A stretch of 64,000 bases of DNA. Origin: Rhodococcoides trifolii. GTDB lineage: Bacteria > Actinomycetota > Actinomycetes > Mycobacteriales > Mycobacteriaceae. A program made the position numbers and the translations under genes. Below are positions 53,502 through 62,623 of this stretch, one piece after another. The stretch covers positions 62,001-126,000 of the forward strand of contig NZ_BMCU01000003.1 of assembly GCF_014635345.1 (NCBI RefSeq), in the 5' to 3' direction. The first letter of the stretch is position 1; each line of letters opens with the position of its first letter. The notes under the pieces are model-generated. The model was not told the origin of the DNA. It was given only the letters and a program-made list of their open reading frames with translations, and searched no databases.

Positions 53502-54407
53502 TCACTCGCGCACGTACAGCCGGAGGGTGATGTACGAGGTGATCGCTGCCATGCCGAGCCCTGACAGCAGCAGAATCGGTGCGATCAGCAGCACGTCGCT
53601 CGCGGTGATCCGGGCGAGAATGTTCGCCTGGTACAGATCGTCCAGCACGGAGTCGATGAACACCGATTTGGCCGTGAACAGTGCCGCGATGGCGAGAACG
53701 GCACCCACCAGTGCTGCGACGACCGCTTCGAGCAGGAACGGCAACTGGGTGTACCAACGGGTGGCTCCCACCAATCGCATGATGCCGACCTCGGTGCGGC
53801 GAGTGAACGCCGCGATCTGAACCATGTTGGCGATCAACAGGATTGCTGCGAGCGCCTGAACGACCGCGATCGCGAAGGCGGCGTTGCGGACCCCTGACAG
53901 CACGCTGAACAGTCGATCGACCAGTTCGCGTTGGTTGAGCACGCTCTGCACGCCGGGTCGCTGGGCGAACTGATCGTTGATGACTCCGAATCGCTCGGGG
54001 TCGCTGAGCTTGACCTTGAACGAGGCCGGGAAGCTGTCCGGACTGACCAGGGATGCAAGCTCGGGTTGGTCCTTGAAGACACGGTTCGTGGCGTCGGCCA
54101 CGGCGTCGGCCCGGTTCAGGTACTGCACGGACACCACGGACGGGGTTGACTCGATATCGCGACGAAGGGCGGCGCAGATGTCCCCCGAACAGTCCGGGTC
54201 CGTCGTCGACACGTCGTCGGTCAGGAAGATCTGGACCTCGACGCGATCGAGGAAGATCTGTTGGGTCTTCCCGGCCATCTGGACCACCAGCAGTCCGCCA
54301 CCGAACAGCCCGAGCGAGATCGCGGTGGTCAGGATCATCGCGATCGTCATGGTGATGTTGCGGCGCAGGCCGGTGAGGACCTCGCCGAACAGAAAACTTG
54401 CGCGCAT
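53502..54407 (-). CDS. ftsX: Cell division protein FtsX
   Basis: Membrane partner of FtsE; the complex activates peptidoglycan hydrolases at the septum. 301 residues from ATG 54407 (MRASFLFGEVLTGLRRN). Four helices: one after the N-terminal amphipathic stretch (ITMTIAMILTTAISLGLFGGGLL) and three at the C-terminus. The extracytoplasmic domain between has a Cys pair in DPDCSGDICAAL, as in mycobacterial FtsX. The start lies 49 bases after the ftsE stop. Confidence 0.96.
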   Translation of the reverse strand: MRASFLFGEVLTGLRRNITMTIAMILTTAISLGLFGGGLLVVQMAGKTQQIFLDRVEVQIFLTDDVSTTDPDCSGDICAALRRDIESTPSVVSVQYLNRADAVADATNRVFKDQPELASLVSPDSFPASFKVKLSDPERFGVINDQFAQRPGVQSVLNQRELVDRLFSVLSGVRNAAFAIAVVQALAAILLIANMVQIAAFTRRTEVGIMRLVGATRWYTQLPFLLEAVVAALVGAVLAIAALFTAKSVFIDSVLDDLYQANILARITASDVLLIAPILLLSGLGMAAITSYITLRLYVRE

Positions 54408-54456
54408 CGTCAGAAAACTTTCGTCGTTCGAATGTGGCCGGAAGCTGGTGGGGCGG

Positions 54457-55146
54457 TTACCTGCCCACGCCGTAGACGCCTCTGGCCTCGTCCCGGACCA
54501 CACGGCCGTTGTCTAGTTCGACCACCCGCCGACGCATGGAGTCGACGATGTGGTTGTCGTGAGTCGCCATCAGGACCGTCGTTCCCGTTCGGTTGATGCG
54601 CTCGAGGAGCAGCATGATGTCCGAACTGGTGTCCGGGTCGAGGTTGCCGGTGGGTTCGTCGGCGAGCAGGACCAGTGGCCGGTTGACGAAGGCACGCGCG
54701 ATTGCCACGCGTTGCTGCTCGCCGCCGGAGAGTTCGGTCGGCAGGCGATCGGCCTTACCGGACAACCCGACGAGATCGAGAACCTCGGGAACCGTGCGCT
54801 GGATCATCGAACGTGGCTTTCCGATCACCTCGAGGGCGAACGCCACGTTCTCGGCTACGGATTTCTTCTGCAGAAGCCGGAAATCCTGGAACACGCAGCC
54901 CATGGTCTGACGCAAGCGCGGGACCCGGCGGCCCGACAGGCGGTTGACGTGAAAGGACGCGACGTGGATGTCACCCGAGGTCGGGGTCTCCTCCTTGAGG
55001 AGCAACCGCATGAACGTCGACTTCCCGGATCCGGACGGTCCGATGAGGAAGACGAATTCGCCTTTCTCGATGTCCACCGACACCTTGTCCAGCGCGGGGC
55101 GAGTCGACGACTTGTAGGACTTGGACACATTCTCCACGCTGATCAC
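54457..55146 (-). CDS. ftsE: Cell division ATP-binding protein FtsE
   Basis: ABC ATPase of the FtsEX complex. 229 residues with Walker [11 protein letters not shown]-loop VFQDFRLL, signature LSGGEQQR, Walker [14 protein letters not shown] and H-loop ATHD. GTG start at 55146. A TACACT hexamer at 55160-55155 would place the transcription start about at the GTG, so a leaderless ftsEX transcript is possible in addition to readthrough from upstream genes. Confidence 0.97.
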   Translation of the reverse strand: MISVENVSKSYKSSTRPALDKVSVDIEKGEFVFLIGPSGSGKSTFMRLLLKEETPTSGDIHVASFHVNRLSGRRVPRLRQTMGCVFQDFRLLQKKSVAENVAFALEVIGKPRSMIQRTVPEVLDLVGLSGKADRLPTELSGGEQQRVAIARAFVNRPLVLLADEPTGNLDPDTSSDIMLLLERINRTGTTVLMATHDNHIVDSMRRRVVELDNGRVVRDEARGVYGVGR

Positions 55147-55161
55147 GGGTCGCCAGTGTAG

Positions 55162-55199
55162 CCGCGCGCACCCCGCCTACCCTGGACCGCCGCGCGCGG
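55162..55199 (-). terminator. Possible hairpin between the channel cluster and ftsE
   Basis: 8-base complementary arms CCGCGCGC and GCGCGCGG separated by 22 bases, 12 bases after the stop of the membrane gene at 55211. No T tract follows, and the loop is long, so this is only a weak terminator candidate. Confidence 0.25.
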
Positions 55200-55210
55200 T
55201 AGAGCTGTGC

Positions 55211-55882
55211 TCAGTTCAAGATGTTGATCGCACGGGCGAGGACCATCGCCACCGTCGCGAGGGCGATCACCGACTGGATCGACATGGCGAGCTTCGCCCA
55301 CCGAGTCATGGGCATCGTGTCGGTCGGGCTGAACGCGGTGGCATTGGTGAACGACACGTACAGGTAGTCCGCGAACCGCGGTTCCCAGTGCGGGTCGGCC
55401 ATGCCCGGAGCGGTCATCTGCGGAAACAGGAAGTCCGGATACTCCGCAAGTCCCGCGGACCGCGCGGCCGGGCCGCCGCGGTCGAGTTCCCAGTACCAGA
55501 GTCCGAACACGATGATGTTCGTCAGATAGATGGCGCCGCCGGTGGCCAGCAGCGCAGGAGCCTGCACTCCGTGCGCACCGGTGACGATGTCGACGACGAG
55601 TCGGACGGCCGAGTACGCGTTCGCGAGGCTCGCCAGGGTGATGAGAGTGAGACTCAGCGCCCGCAGCGGCGTCGAGATCCGATCGATTCTGAGTGGATTC
55701 GCCGCCACCAACACCACGAGCAGCACCGCCTCGATGGTCGGAAGCACATACCGCGACGTCAGGTTGAGGCCGTCGGGCAGGCTGACTTGGAGGGCGATCA
55801 TCGCAAGCATCGCGATGGCTGCCGCCCACCTGGGCTCTCCCGCCGTGACGCGGCGCCAGGCCGGAAGGGCGTCCTCGCTCAC
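55211..55882 (-). CDS. Five-helix membrane protein with channel-like C-terminus
   Basis: 223 residues. Hydrophobic segments: AAAIAMLAMIALQVSL, YVLPTIEAVLLVVLVAANPL, TLITLASLANAYSAVRLVVDIV, LLATGGAIYLTNIIVFGLWYWEL and a final AMSIQSVIALATVAMVLARAINIL. Before the last helix, FADYLYVSFTNATAFSPTDTMPMTRWAK resembles the pore-loop region of two-helix ion channels and of DUF1345 proteins. GTG start at 55882 overlaps the preceding stop by 4 bases. Its coupling to an MscS gene two positions up suggests an osmotic or ion-related role; not proven. Confidence 0.75.
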   Translation of the reverse strand: MSEDALPAWRRVTAGEPRWAAAIAMLAMIALQVSLPDGLNLTSRYVLPTIEAVLLVVLVAANPLRIDRISTPLRALSLTLITLASLANAYSAVRLVVDIVTGAHGVQAPALLATGGAIYLTNIIVFGLWYWELDRGGPAARSAGLAEYPDFLFPQMTAPGMADPHWEPRFADYLYVSFTNATAFSPTDTMPMTRWAKLAMSIQSVIALATVAMVLARAINILN

Positions 55883-56337
55883 CGCGCCGGCGTGGTGGTG
55901 GGGGCCTGCCCGGGTAGCTGTAGACCGGGGATGGTGGGGAGCTGGAATCCGGGGGTCGTCGTCGGGGCCGGTGTGGTGGTTGCCGTACCGCTGCCGCCGG
56001 TGGTTCCGACATCGGGCGACGTGGTGTTCGGCGCCGTCGCGCTCGTCGTCGGGGTCGACGTTGTCGATGGCACCCTGGTCGGGGTGTACTGCTGCGTCGG
56101 CGCCACTTCGGTGGTGGACGGAGCGGGCGGCACGTACACGGGCGAGTTCTCGTTCAGGGTCGGGTCGTACCGAACCGAATTCCACAGCAGCAGAACAAGA
56201 AAGAACAGCACGCCGAGGGCGGCCGTCGTGGTTCTGATTCCACCGGGCAGGTGCGACGGAACCTTCGACAACCAACCGAACCGGGACTTCTTGCCCTCGG
56301 CCGACTCGTCGACGGGGGGAATCTCGGACTGCGTCAC
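55879..56337 (-). CDS. Single-helix Thr/Pro-rich membrane-anchored protein
   Basis: 152 residues: a short charged cytoplasmic N-terminus, one helix (TTTAALGVLFFLVLLLWNSV) and an outside tail of about 90 residues made mostly of Thr, Pro and Ser, a likely O-mannosylation or wall-spanning stretch. No family recognised. GTG start at 56337 overlaps the mscS stop by 4 bases, and its own stop overlaps the next gene by 4, so the three are translated as a block. A comparable Pro-rich membrane gene sits between an MscS-like gene and ftsE in mycobacteria. Confidence 0.8.
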   Translation of the reverse strand: MTQSEIPPVDESAEGKKSRFGWLSKVPSHLPGGIRTTTAALGVLFFLVLLLWNSVRYDPTLNENSPVYVPPAPSTTEVAPTQQYTPTRVPSTTSTPTTSATAPNTTSPDVGTTGGSGTATTTPAPTTTPGFQLPTIPGLQLPGQAPTTTPAR

Positions 56338-57218
56338 AGGTCGCTCCCCACGGTTCGGTCGGCCGAAAGCTCGGGCGAGACGGTGATGCCGTTGCGCCGC
56401 AACGTGATGGCGATGCGGGCGCGCAGTTCACGACCCACCTCGAACTGCTTGCCCGGCAAGGTTCTGGCCACCACCCGCAGGTTCACCTGATCCACCTCGA
56501 TACTTTCGACGCCCATCACGGTGGGCTCGTCGAGCAGCAGCGCGGCGAGATGCCTGTCGTTGTGCGTTTCCTGTCCGACGGACTTGAGCAACTCGGTGAC
56601 CTTCGCCAGGTCCGCGGTGGGGGGTACGGGGACGTCGATGACCGCTCGCGCCCAGTCCTTCGAGAGGTTGACTGCCTTGACGATCTGTCCGTTCGGAACG
56701 GTGATGACCTCGCCCTCCGCCGACCGCACCCGGGTGACTCGAAGCGTCACGTCCTCGACGGTGCCGACTGCGTCGTTCGCGGTACCGGTGATCGCGAGCT
56801 GCACCACGTCGCCGTAGCCGTACTGACGTTCGGTGATGATGAAGAACCCGGACAGGATGTCCTGGACGATGCGCTGCGCACCGAATCCGAGCGCGGCGCC
56901 GAGCACCGTCGCGGGCGCGACCAGGCTCGTGATGGGGAAACCGAGGCGTTGGAGCACCCGGATTCCGACCAGAACGTAGATCAGGGCGATCACGACCCAG
57001 GTGATCACCTGCGCGAGCGAATGCCGATGCTTCGCCGCTTCCGTGCGAATGAGGGCGTCGGTCTGCTGATACGTCCGGTCGATGCGTCCGGTGATCTTGG
57101 CGCCGGCCCAGTTCACGGCACGGCCGGCGAGCAGGCCGCCCAGAATCCACAGGATCATTTCCAGGAAATTGTTCTGCAGCCAGAAGACCAGATCGGGCGG
57201 AGGTGTCAGGAAGCCCAT
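56334..57218 (-). CDS. MscS-family mechanosensitive channel
   Basis: 294 residues from ATG 57218 (MGFLTPPPDLVFW). Three helices: FLEMILWILGGLLAGRAVNW, QVITWVVIALIYVLVGIRVL and the pore-lining VAPATVLGAALGFGAQRIVQDILSGFFIITE, which has the Gly/Ala packing typical of MscS TM3. The cytoplasmic beta domain shows YGYGDVVQLAI, GTVEDVTLRVTRVRSAEGEVITVPNGQIV. Releases solutes when membrane tension rises. Five bases after the prfB stop; overlaps the Thr/Pro-rich gene by 4 bases. Confidence 0.93.
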   Translation of the reverse strand: MGFLTPPPDLVFWLQNNFLEMILWILGGLLAGRAVNWAGAKITGRIDRTYQQTDALIRTEAAKHRHSLAQVITWVVIALIYVLVGIRVLQRLGFPITSLVAPATVLGAALGFGAQRIVQDILSGFFIITERQYGYGDVVQLAITGTANDAVGTVEDVTLRVTRVRSAEGEVITVPNGQIVKAVNLSKDWARAVIDVPVPPTADLAKVTELLKSVGQETHNDRHLAALLLDEPTVMGVESIEVDQVNLRVVARTLPGKQFEVGRELRARIAITLRRNGITVSPELSADRTVGSDL

Positions 57219-57223
57219 GGCGG

Positions 57224-58339
57224 TTACGCCTCGTCCGAGCGCATGCGCCACCGGATGCCCGACTCGATGAACCCGTCGATGTCACCGTCGAGCACGGCGG
57301 ACGGATTGTTGACCTCGTACTCGGTACGCAGGTCCTTCACCATCTGATAGGGGTGCAGGACGTAGGAGCGCATCTGATTGCCCCAGGAACTGCCGCCGTC
57401 ACCCTTGAGGGCGTCCATCTCCGCGCGTTCTTCCTTGCGCTTGACCTCCAGCAACTTGGCCTGCAGCACGCGCATTGCCGACACCTTGTTCTGCAGCTGC
57501 GACTTCTCGTTCTGACACGTCACGACGATTCCGGTCGGGATGTGGGTCAGGCGCACCGCGGAGTCGGTGGTGTTGACGGACTGACCGCCGGGCCCCGACG
57601 ACCGGTACACGTCGACACGGATGTCGCCCTCCGGAATCTCGATGTGGTCGGTCGTCTCCACCACGGGAAGTACCTCGACCTCCGCGAACGACGTCTGACG
57701 GCGACCCTGGTTGTCGAACGGACTGATCCGCACCAACCTGTGGGTGCCCTGCTCGATCGACAGGGTCCCGTAACTGTAGGGCGCCTTCACCGCGAACGTC
57801 GCACTCTTGATGCCGGCCTCTTCCGCATACGACGTGTCGTAGACCTCGACGCCGTATCCATGCTTCTCCGCCCAGCGGATGTACATGCGCATCAGCATCT
57901 CCGCCCAGTCGGCCGCGTCGATCCCGCCCGCTCCGGAGCGAATGTTGACCAAGGCGTCACGCTTGTCGTACTCACCCGAGAGCAGCGTTCTGACTTCCAG
58001 CAACTCGACATCGGCATGCAGTGACGTGCGCTCGCCGTCGGCCTCGGCGAGTGCATCGGCGCCCGCAGCGCCCTCTTCGGCCTCGGCGAGCTCGTACAGA
58101 ATGGGCAGATCGTCGAGCCGTTGCCGCAGTTCCTCGACCCGACGCAATTCGGTTTGAGCGTGGGAGAGCTGGCTGGTGACCTGCTGTGCGTGCTCCTGGT
58201 CGTTCCACAGTTCCGGGTCTGCGGCCTGATGCTCGAGCTCGTCGATTCGACGCCGGAGTTCGTCGATGTCGAGCACCGACTCCACCGTTTTCAAGGTGGC
58301 GTCGAGCTCGGCTATGTCTGCGGAAACGTCGGGATGCAC
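57224..58339 (-). CDS. prfB: Peptide chain release factor 2
   Basis: Recognises UGA and UAA. 371 residues from GTG 58339 ([17 protein letters not shown]), which matches the usual actinobacterial start; in-frame starts up to 18 codons upstream give a non-conserved tail. The anticodon-like SPF is in [15 protein letters not shown], and the peptidyl-hydrolysis GGQ in [20 protein letters not shown]. The gene is read straight through without the programmed +1 frameshift found in many bacteria. First gene of the run prfB to smpB. Confidence 0.97.
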   Translation of the reverse strand: MHPDVSADIAELDATLKTVESVLDIDELRRRIDELEHQAADPELWNDQEHAQQVTSQLSHAQTELRRVEELRQRLDDLPILYELAEAEEGAAGADALAEADGERTSLHADVELLEVRTLLSGEYDKRDALVNIRSGAGGIDAADWAEMLMRMYIRWAEKHGYGVEVYDTSYAEEAGIKSATFAVKAPYSYGTLSIEQGTHRLVRISPFDNQGRRQTSFAEVEVLPVVETTDHIEIPEGDIRVDVYRSSGPGGQSVNTTDSAVRLTHIPTGIVVTCQNEKSQLQNKVSAMRVLQAKLLEVKRKEERAEMDALKGDGGSSWGNQMRSYVLHPYQMVKDLRTEYEVNNPSAVLDGDIDGFIESGIRWRMRSDEA

Positions 58340-58462
58340 GGTAGTCGAGGCTACCGGGAGCGGCGACGTCGTGATGACACCCGTCGATGACACCGAGTGT
58401 CAACCCTTCCGATCACGTCGCGCGGATCACTGGCGCCACAGCGCTCGCTTCGGCACGGTTCA

Positions 58463-58480
58463 CATGCGTCGGATCGCATG
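58463..58480. promoter_or_regulatory. Inverted repeat upstream of the carbonic anhydrase gene
   Basis: 6-base arms CATGCG and CGCATG around TCGGAT, 23 bases upstream of the ATG and 17 bases before the AAAGGA ribosome site. Placement fits an operator; no known regulator is suggested. Confidence 0.3.
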
Positions 58481-58503
58481 CGGCAAACCAACAAAGGACA
58501 TCG

Positions 58504-58995
58504 ATGACAGTCACGGACGAGTATCTGAAGAACAACGAGACATACGCAGCACAGTTCGAAGGCCCGCTACCGCTTCCTCCGAGCAAGCACGTTGCCGTGG
58601 TGGCGTGCATGGATGCGCGCCTGGACGTGTACCGGATCCTGGGGATCGCCGACGGTGAATCACACGTCATCCGCAACGCCGGCGGCGTGGTGACCGACGA
58701 CGAGATCCGATCCCTCGCCATCAGCCAGAGACTCCTGGGCACCACGGAGATCATCCTGATTCACCACACCGACTGCGGGATGCTGACGTTCACCGACGAC
58801 GACTTCAAGGCGGGGATCCTGAGTGAGACCGGTGTGAAGCCGGCGTGGTCGGCAGAAGCGTTCTCCGATCTCGACGAGGACGTTCGGCAGTCCCTGAAGC
58901 GCATCGAGACGTCTCCGTTCGTGAGCAAGACGACGTCCCTGCGTGGGTTCGTCTTCGACGTGGCGACCGGGAAGCTGAAGGAAGTCACCTCGTAG
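58504..58995 (+). CDS. Beta-class carbonic anhydrase (Rv1284/CanA type)
   Basis: Interconverts CO2 and bicarbonate. 163 residues, one of the small beta-CAs. Zn ligands and the switch residue are Cys35 and Asp37 in VVACMDARLDVYRILG, and His88 and Cys91 in LIHHTDCGMLTF. The C-terminal SLRGFVFDVATGKLKEV is typical of the mycobacterial CanA protein. ATG start at 58504 with AAAGGA six bases upstream. Monocistronic or with hisN 57 bases downstream. Confidence 0.95.
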   Translation: MTVTDEYLKNNETYAAQFEGPLPLPPSKHVAVVACMDARLDVYRILGIADGESHVIRNAGGVVTDDEIRSLAISQRLLGTTEIILIHHTDCGMLTFTDDDFKAGILSETGVKPAWSAEAFSDLDEDVRQSLKRIETSPFVSKTTSLRGFVFDVATGKLKEVTS

Positions 58996-59052
58996 TGTTG
59001 TGACGGCGGAGAGCTGTGATGCCGGGCGCCGGGCGATGAGTAATCTCGTCCG

Positions 59053-59850
59053 GTGCCCGATTACTCCCCCGACCTCGAACTCGCCCTACGTCTCGCCGAC
59101 GCGGCCGACGACATCACCCGCGACCGGTTTCGTGCCGTGGATCTTCGGGTGGACGACAAGCCGGATCTGACTCCGGTGTCGGACGCCGACCTCGCGGTCG
59201 AGACCGCGGTTCGAGGAATGATCGCAGCGCAGCGTCGAGGGGACGCCGTCCTGGGCGAGGAGTTCGGGGGCGACGCGTCGTTCGTCGGGCGGCAGTGGGT
59301 GGTCGATCCCATCGACGGAACGAAGAACTTCGTCCGCTCCGTACCGATCTGGGCCACGCTGATCGCCCTGCTCGACGACGGTGTGCCCGTCGTCGGCGTG
59401 GTGAGTGCGCCGGCGTTGAACCGGCGGTGGTGGGCCTGCGCCGGAGCGGGGGCGTTCGGCCGTTTCGGCGACGAGGAAGCTCGGCGTCTTCAGGTGTCGT
59501 CGGTCCACGACATCGGGTCGGCGAGCCTGAGTTTCGCCAGCCTGTCCGGATGGCGCGAGTTGGGTCTGCGTGAGGACTTCGTCGACCTGACCGACGCCGT
59601 CTGGCGAGTGCGCGGATACGGGGACTTCTTCTCCTACTGTCTGCTGGCCGAAGGCGGGTTGGACATCGCCACCGAACCCGAGGTGTCGTTGTGGGACCTG
59701 GCACCGCTCGACCTCATCGTGCGTGAGGCGGGCGGGCGATTCACCGCGCTGAACGGAGCCGCCGGGCCGCACGGAGGCAGTGCGGTGGCCACGAACGGGC
59801 TGCTCCACGACGCGGTACTGGCTCGACTCCAGCCGCGATCTACTCGGTAG
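59053..59850 (+). CDS. hisN: Histidinol-phosphatase HisN (IMPase family)
   Basis: Dephosphorylates histidinol phosphate, the step missing from the main his operon. 265 residues. Metal sites: [32 protein letters not shown] and [28 protein letters not shown] at the N-terminus is conserved in HisN. Rv3137 (HisN) sits next to fadE24-fadE23 in M. tuberculosis as here. GTG start at 59053 ([20 protein letters not shown]). Assignment as HisN rather than general IMPase is from context and motif feel. Confidence 0.9.
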   Translation: MPDYSPDLELALRLADAADDITRDRFRAVDLRVDDKPDLTPVSDADLAVETAVRGMIAAQRRGDAVLGEEFGGDASFVGRQWVVDPIDGTKNFVRSVPIWATLIALLDDGVPVVGVVSAPALNRRWWACAGAGAFGRFGDEEARRLQVSSVHDIGSASLSFASLSGWRELGLREDFVDLTDAVWRVRGYGDFFSYCLLAEGGLDIATEPEVSLWDLAPLDLIVREAGGRFTALNGAAGPHGGSAVATNGLLHDAVLARLQPRSTR

Positions 59851-59857
59851 TAGACAC

Positions 59858-59881
59858 CTATCTTACCGGTGAGTAAGATAG
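59858..59881. promoter_or_regulatory. Operator-like perfect inverted repeat upstream of fadE24
   Basis: 9-base perfect arms CTATCTTAC and GTAAGATAG around a 6-base spacer (CGGTGA), 40 bases upstream of the fadE24 start and directly after the hisN stop. It is A/T-rich and symmetric, typical of TetR- or GntR-type fatty-acid regulators. No regulator gene is adjacent. Confidence 0.75.
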
Positions 59882-59920
59882 AGGAGTCCACGACCGAACA
59901 CCGAGAAGCAGCTGGTGATC

Positions 59921-61297
59921 ATGACGAAGCAAGACAGCGTACGAGATACTTCCGCGCCGGGCCTGAACCCCGTCAAACGTGACGCGATCGGCACCGCGAT
60001 GCGCGTGCTGACCAAGATCACCGGTTCGGAGCTGGCCGAGAAGTACAACCTCCGCCAGACCATCGACCGCGTGACCTACGAGAGCACCAAGACCGGGTTC
60101 AAGACACTGGGCGCGGCCACCCGCACGTTCGAGAAGGTCGCAGGCGGCGGCAAGCCCGAGCGGCTCCCCGACGCGACCGTTGCGCGCAAGGACTACTTCG
60201 ACCTGACGCCCGACGACGAGCAGAAGATGATCGTCGAGACGGTGAAGGAGTTCGCCGAGGAAATAATGCGTCCGGCCGCGCACGACGCCGACGAGGCCGC
60301 GGAGTCCCCCGCGGACCTGGGCCGCCGTGCAGCCGAACTGGGCATCACTCTGATCAACGTCCCCGAACAGCTCGAGGGCGCCGCGAGCGAACGCGGAGCG
60401 GTCACCAATTCGCTTGTCGCAGAGGCACTCGCGTACGGCGACATGGGCCTTGCACTTCCGATCCTCGCGCCGAGCGGTGTCGCGGTCGCTCTCACCCAGT
60501 GGGGCACCGACGCGCAGCAGAAGACGTACCTCCCGGCGTTCACCGGTGAGACGGTTCCCGGCGCGTCCGTCGTGATCAACGAGCCTCGTGCGCTGTTCGA
60601 TCCGTTCGCGTTGCAGACCAAGGCCGTCCGCTCCCCCAGCGGTTACAAGCTCAACGGCGTCAAGAGCCTGGTTCCTGCGGCTGCGTCGGCCGAGTTGTTC
60701 GTCATCGGCGCGGAGCTGGACGGCAAGCCGTGCTTCTTCATCGTCGAATCCGACACCAAAGGGCTTGTCGTCGAAGCGGATCCCAGCATGGGCCTGCGGG
60801 CGGCGGGTCTCGGACGACTGCACCTGACCGACGTAGCGGTGCCCGAATCCGCACTGCTCGGCGACGGCGATTCGACGAGTCGGGCCGGGGAGTACGCCGA
60901 CGCCGTGCGTCTGGCTCGCCTCGGATGGGCATCGATGGCCGCAGGCACGTCCAAGGCCGTTCTCGACTACGTCGTCCCGTACGTGAACGAGCGCACCGCG
61001 TTCGGTGAGCCGATCAGCAACCGTCAGGCAGTCGCGTTCATGGTGGCCAATATCGCCATCGAACTCGACAGCATCCGCCTGGTGACCCAACGCGGCGCGT
61101 CGCGCGCCGAGCAGGGACTGTCGTTCGCTCGCGAATCGGCGCTGGCTCGCCGCCTGGCCACCGACAAGGGCATGCAGATCGGCCTCGACGGCGTGCAGCT
61201 GCTCGGCGGCCACGGCTTCACCAAGGAGCACCCGGCCGAGCGCTGGTACCGCGACCTGCGTGCCGTCGGCGTCGCCGAGGGCATCGTCCTCATCTGA
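59921..61297 (+). CDS. fadE24: Acyl-CoA dehydrogenase (FadE24-like)
   Basis: 458 residues. An N-terminal helical extension of about 90 residues (KRDAIGTAMRVLTKITGSELAEKYNLRQ) precedes the acyl-CoA dehydrogenase fold: DEQKMIVETVKEFAEEIMRPAAHDADE, LINVPEQLEG, GASVVINEPRALFDP and ATDKGMQIGLDGVQLLGGHGFTKEHPAERWYRDLRAVGVAEGIVLI. The chain stops just after AEG; Glu453 is at the place of the usual catalytic base. Adjacent paired FadE genes in mycobacteria often form heteromers, so it likely works with the next gene. ATG 59921; an in-frame GTG two codons earlier is possible. Confidence 0.92.
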   Translation: MTKQDSVRDTSAPGLNPVKRDAIGTAMRVLTKITGSELAEKYNLRQTIDRVTYESTKTGFKTLGAATRTFEKVAGGGKPERLPDATVARKDYFDLTPDDEQKMIVETVKEFAEEIMRPAAHDADEAAESPADLGRRAAELGITLINVPEQLEGAASERGAVTNSLVAEALAYGDMGLALPILAPSGVAVALTQWGTDAQQKTYLPAFTGETVPGASVVINEPRALFDPFALQTKAVRSPSGYKLNGVKSLVPAAASAELFVIGAELDGKPCFFIVESDTKGLVVEADPSMGLRAAGLGRLHLTDVAVPESALLGDGDSTSRAGEYADAVRLARLGWASMAAGTSKAVLDYVVPYVNERTAFGEPISNRQAVAFMVANIAIELDSIRLVTQRGASRAEQGLSFARESALARRLATDKGMQIGLDGVQLLGGHGFTKEHPAERWYRDLRAVGVAEGIVLI

Positions 61298-61344
61298 TTC
61301 GCCCACCCTTCTTTCTCGACTCACTCCTTGACTAAGGAACCACG

Positions 61345-62568
61345 ATGATCAATCTCGAGCTCCCCAGAAAGCTGAAGGCTCAGGCGAACCAGGCACATCA
61401 GGTCGCCGCCGAGATCTTCCGTCCGATCTCACGCAAATACGACCTCGCCGAGCACGAATATCCGGTCGAGCTGAACACCATGGCCGCCATGGTCGAAGGC
61501 ATGACCGACGCCGGCGGTGACATCGGCGGCGCAGCCGGCGGGCGTGACAAGAACAGCGAAGATGCACCCAAGCCCAGCAAGACGGCAAACGCCAACGGCG
61601 GCAACATGTCCGCTCTGGTCAACGTCATCGAGACGTGCTGGGGTGACGTCGGCCTGACGTTGTCCATCCCGTACCAGGGTCTCGGCAACTCGGCCATCGC
61701 CGCCGTGGCCACCGACGCCCAGCTCGAGCGTTTCGGCAAGGTGTGGGCGTCCATGGCCATCACCGAGCCCAGCTTCGGCTCCGACTCCGCAGCCGTCACC
61801 GCGACCGCCACGCTCGACGGCGACGAGTGGGTCCTCAACGGCGAGAAGATCTACGTCACTGCGGGTGAGCGTTCCACCCACGTCGTGGTGTGGGCGAGCG
61901 TCGACAAGAGCAAGGGACGCGCGGCCATCAAGTCGTTCGTCGTTCCGCGCGACACCCCGGGAATGACCGTGGCCCGGCTCGAGCACAAGCTCGGCATCAA
62001 GGCGTCCGACACCGCGGCATTGCTGTTCGAGAACTGCCGCATCCCGAAGGACAACCTCCTCGGATCCGCAGATGTCAACACGGACAAGGGCTTTGCGGGC
62101 GTCATGCAGACGTTCGACAACACGCGTCCGCTCGTGGCCGGTATGGCCATCGGCGTCGCCCGTGCCGCACTGGAAGAGCTGCGCACCATCCTGACCGACG
62201 CCGGCGTCGACATTTCGTACGACGCTCCGTCGAACAGTCAGAGCGCTGCGGCGTCGGAGTACATCCGGCTCGAATCCGACTGGGAAGCGGCATACCTGCT
62301 TGCGCTTCGCGCAGCGTGGATGGCCGACAACAAGGAGCCGAACTCGCTGCAGGCCTCGATGTCCAAGGCCAAGGCCGGGCGCACCGCGACGGACGTCACT
62401 CTCAAGGCAGTGGAGTTGGCCGGGACCTTCGGCTACTCCGAGCGGTTGCTGCTCGAGAAGTGGTCGCGCGACTCGAAGATCCTCGACATCTTCGAGGGCA
62501 CCCAGCAGATTCAGCAGCTGATCGTTGCTCGTCGAGTGCTCGGAAAGTCGTCCGCCGAACTGAAGTGA
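61345..62568 (+). CDS. fadE23: Acyl-CoA dehydrogenase (FadE23-like)
   Basis: 407 residues. Conserved substrate and FAD motifs: MAITEPSFGSDSAAVTATATLDGDEWVLNGEKIYVTAGERSTHVVVWA, LEHKLGIKASDTAALLFENCRIPKDNLLG, RPLVAGMAIGVARAALEEL. The catalytic base is Glu384 in ILDIFEGTQQIQQLIVARR. Residues 55-85 form a Gly/Asn-rich loop with many charged residues. ATG start at 61345, 47 bases after fadE24. Followed by a strong hairpin. Confidence 0.93.
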   Translation: MINLELPRKLKAQANQAHQVAAEIFRPISRKYDLAEHEYPVELNTMAAMVEGMTDAGGDIGGAAGGRDKNSEDAPKPSKTANANGGNMSALVNVIETCWGDVGLTLSIPYQGLGNSAIAAVATDAQLERFGKVWASMAITEPSFGSDSAAVTATATLDGDEWVLNGEKIYVTAGERSTHVVVWASVDKSKGRAAIKSFVVPRDTPGMTVARLEHKLGIKASDTAALLFENCRIPKDNLLGSADVNTDKGFAGVMQTFDNTRPLVAGMAIGVARAALEELRTILTDAGVDISYDAPSNSQSAAASEYIRLESDWEAAYLLALRAAWMADNKEPNSLQASMSKAKAGRTATDVTLKAVELAGTFGYSERLLLEKWSRDSKILDIFEGTQQIQQLIVARRVLGKSSAELK

Positions 62569-62582
62569 TTCGTACCCGAGAG

Positions 62583-62614
62583 CGGGCCCGGTGCAGATCG
62601 ACGCACCGGGCCCG
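62583..62614 (+). terminator. Hairpin terminator after fadE23
   Basis: 12-bp perfect stem (CGGGCCCGGTGC and its complement), 8-base loop AGATCGAC, then TTCTCTCGTT, 14 bases after the fadE23 stop. It also lies 9 bases beyond the stop of the convergent MprB-like gene, so it may work in both directions. Confidence 0.85.
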
Positions 62615-62623
62615 TTCTCTCGT

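Noticed and set aside
57224-58339. Programmed frameshift in prfB
   Set aside because: The reading frame is open throughout, with no in-frame UGA near codon 25; RF2 here is read directly.
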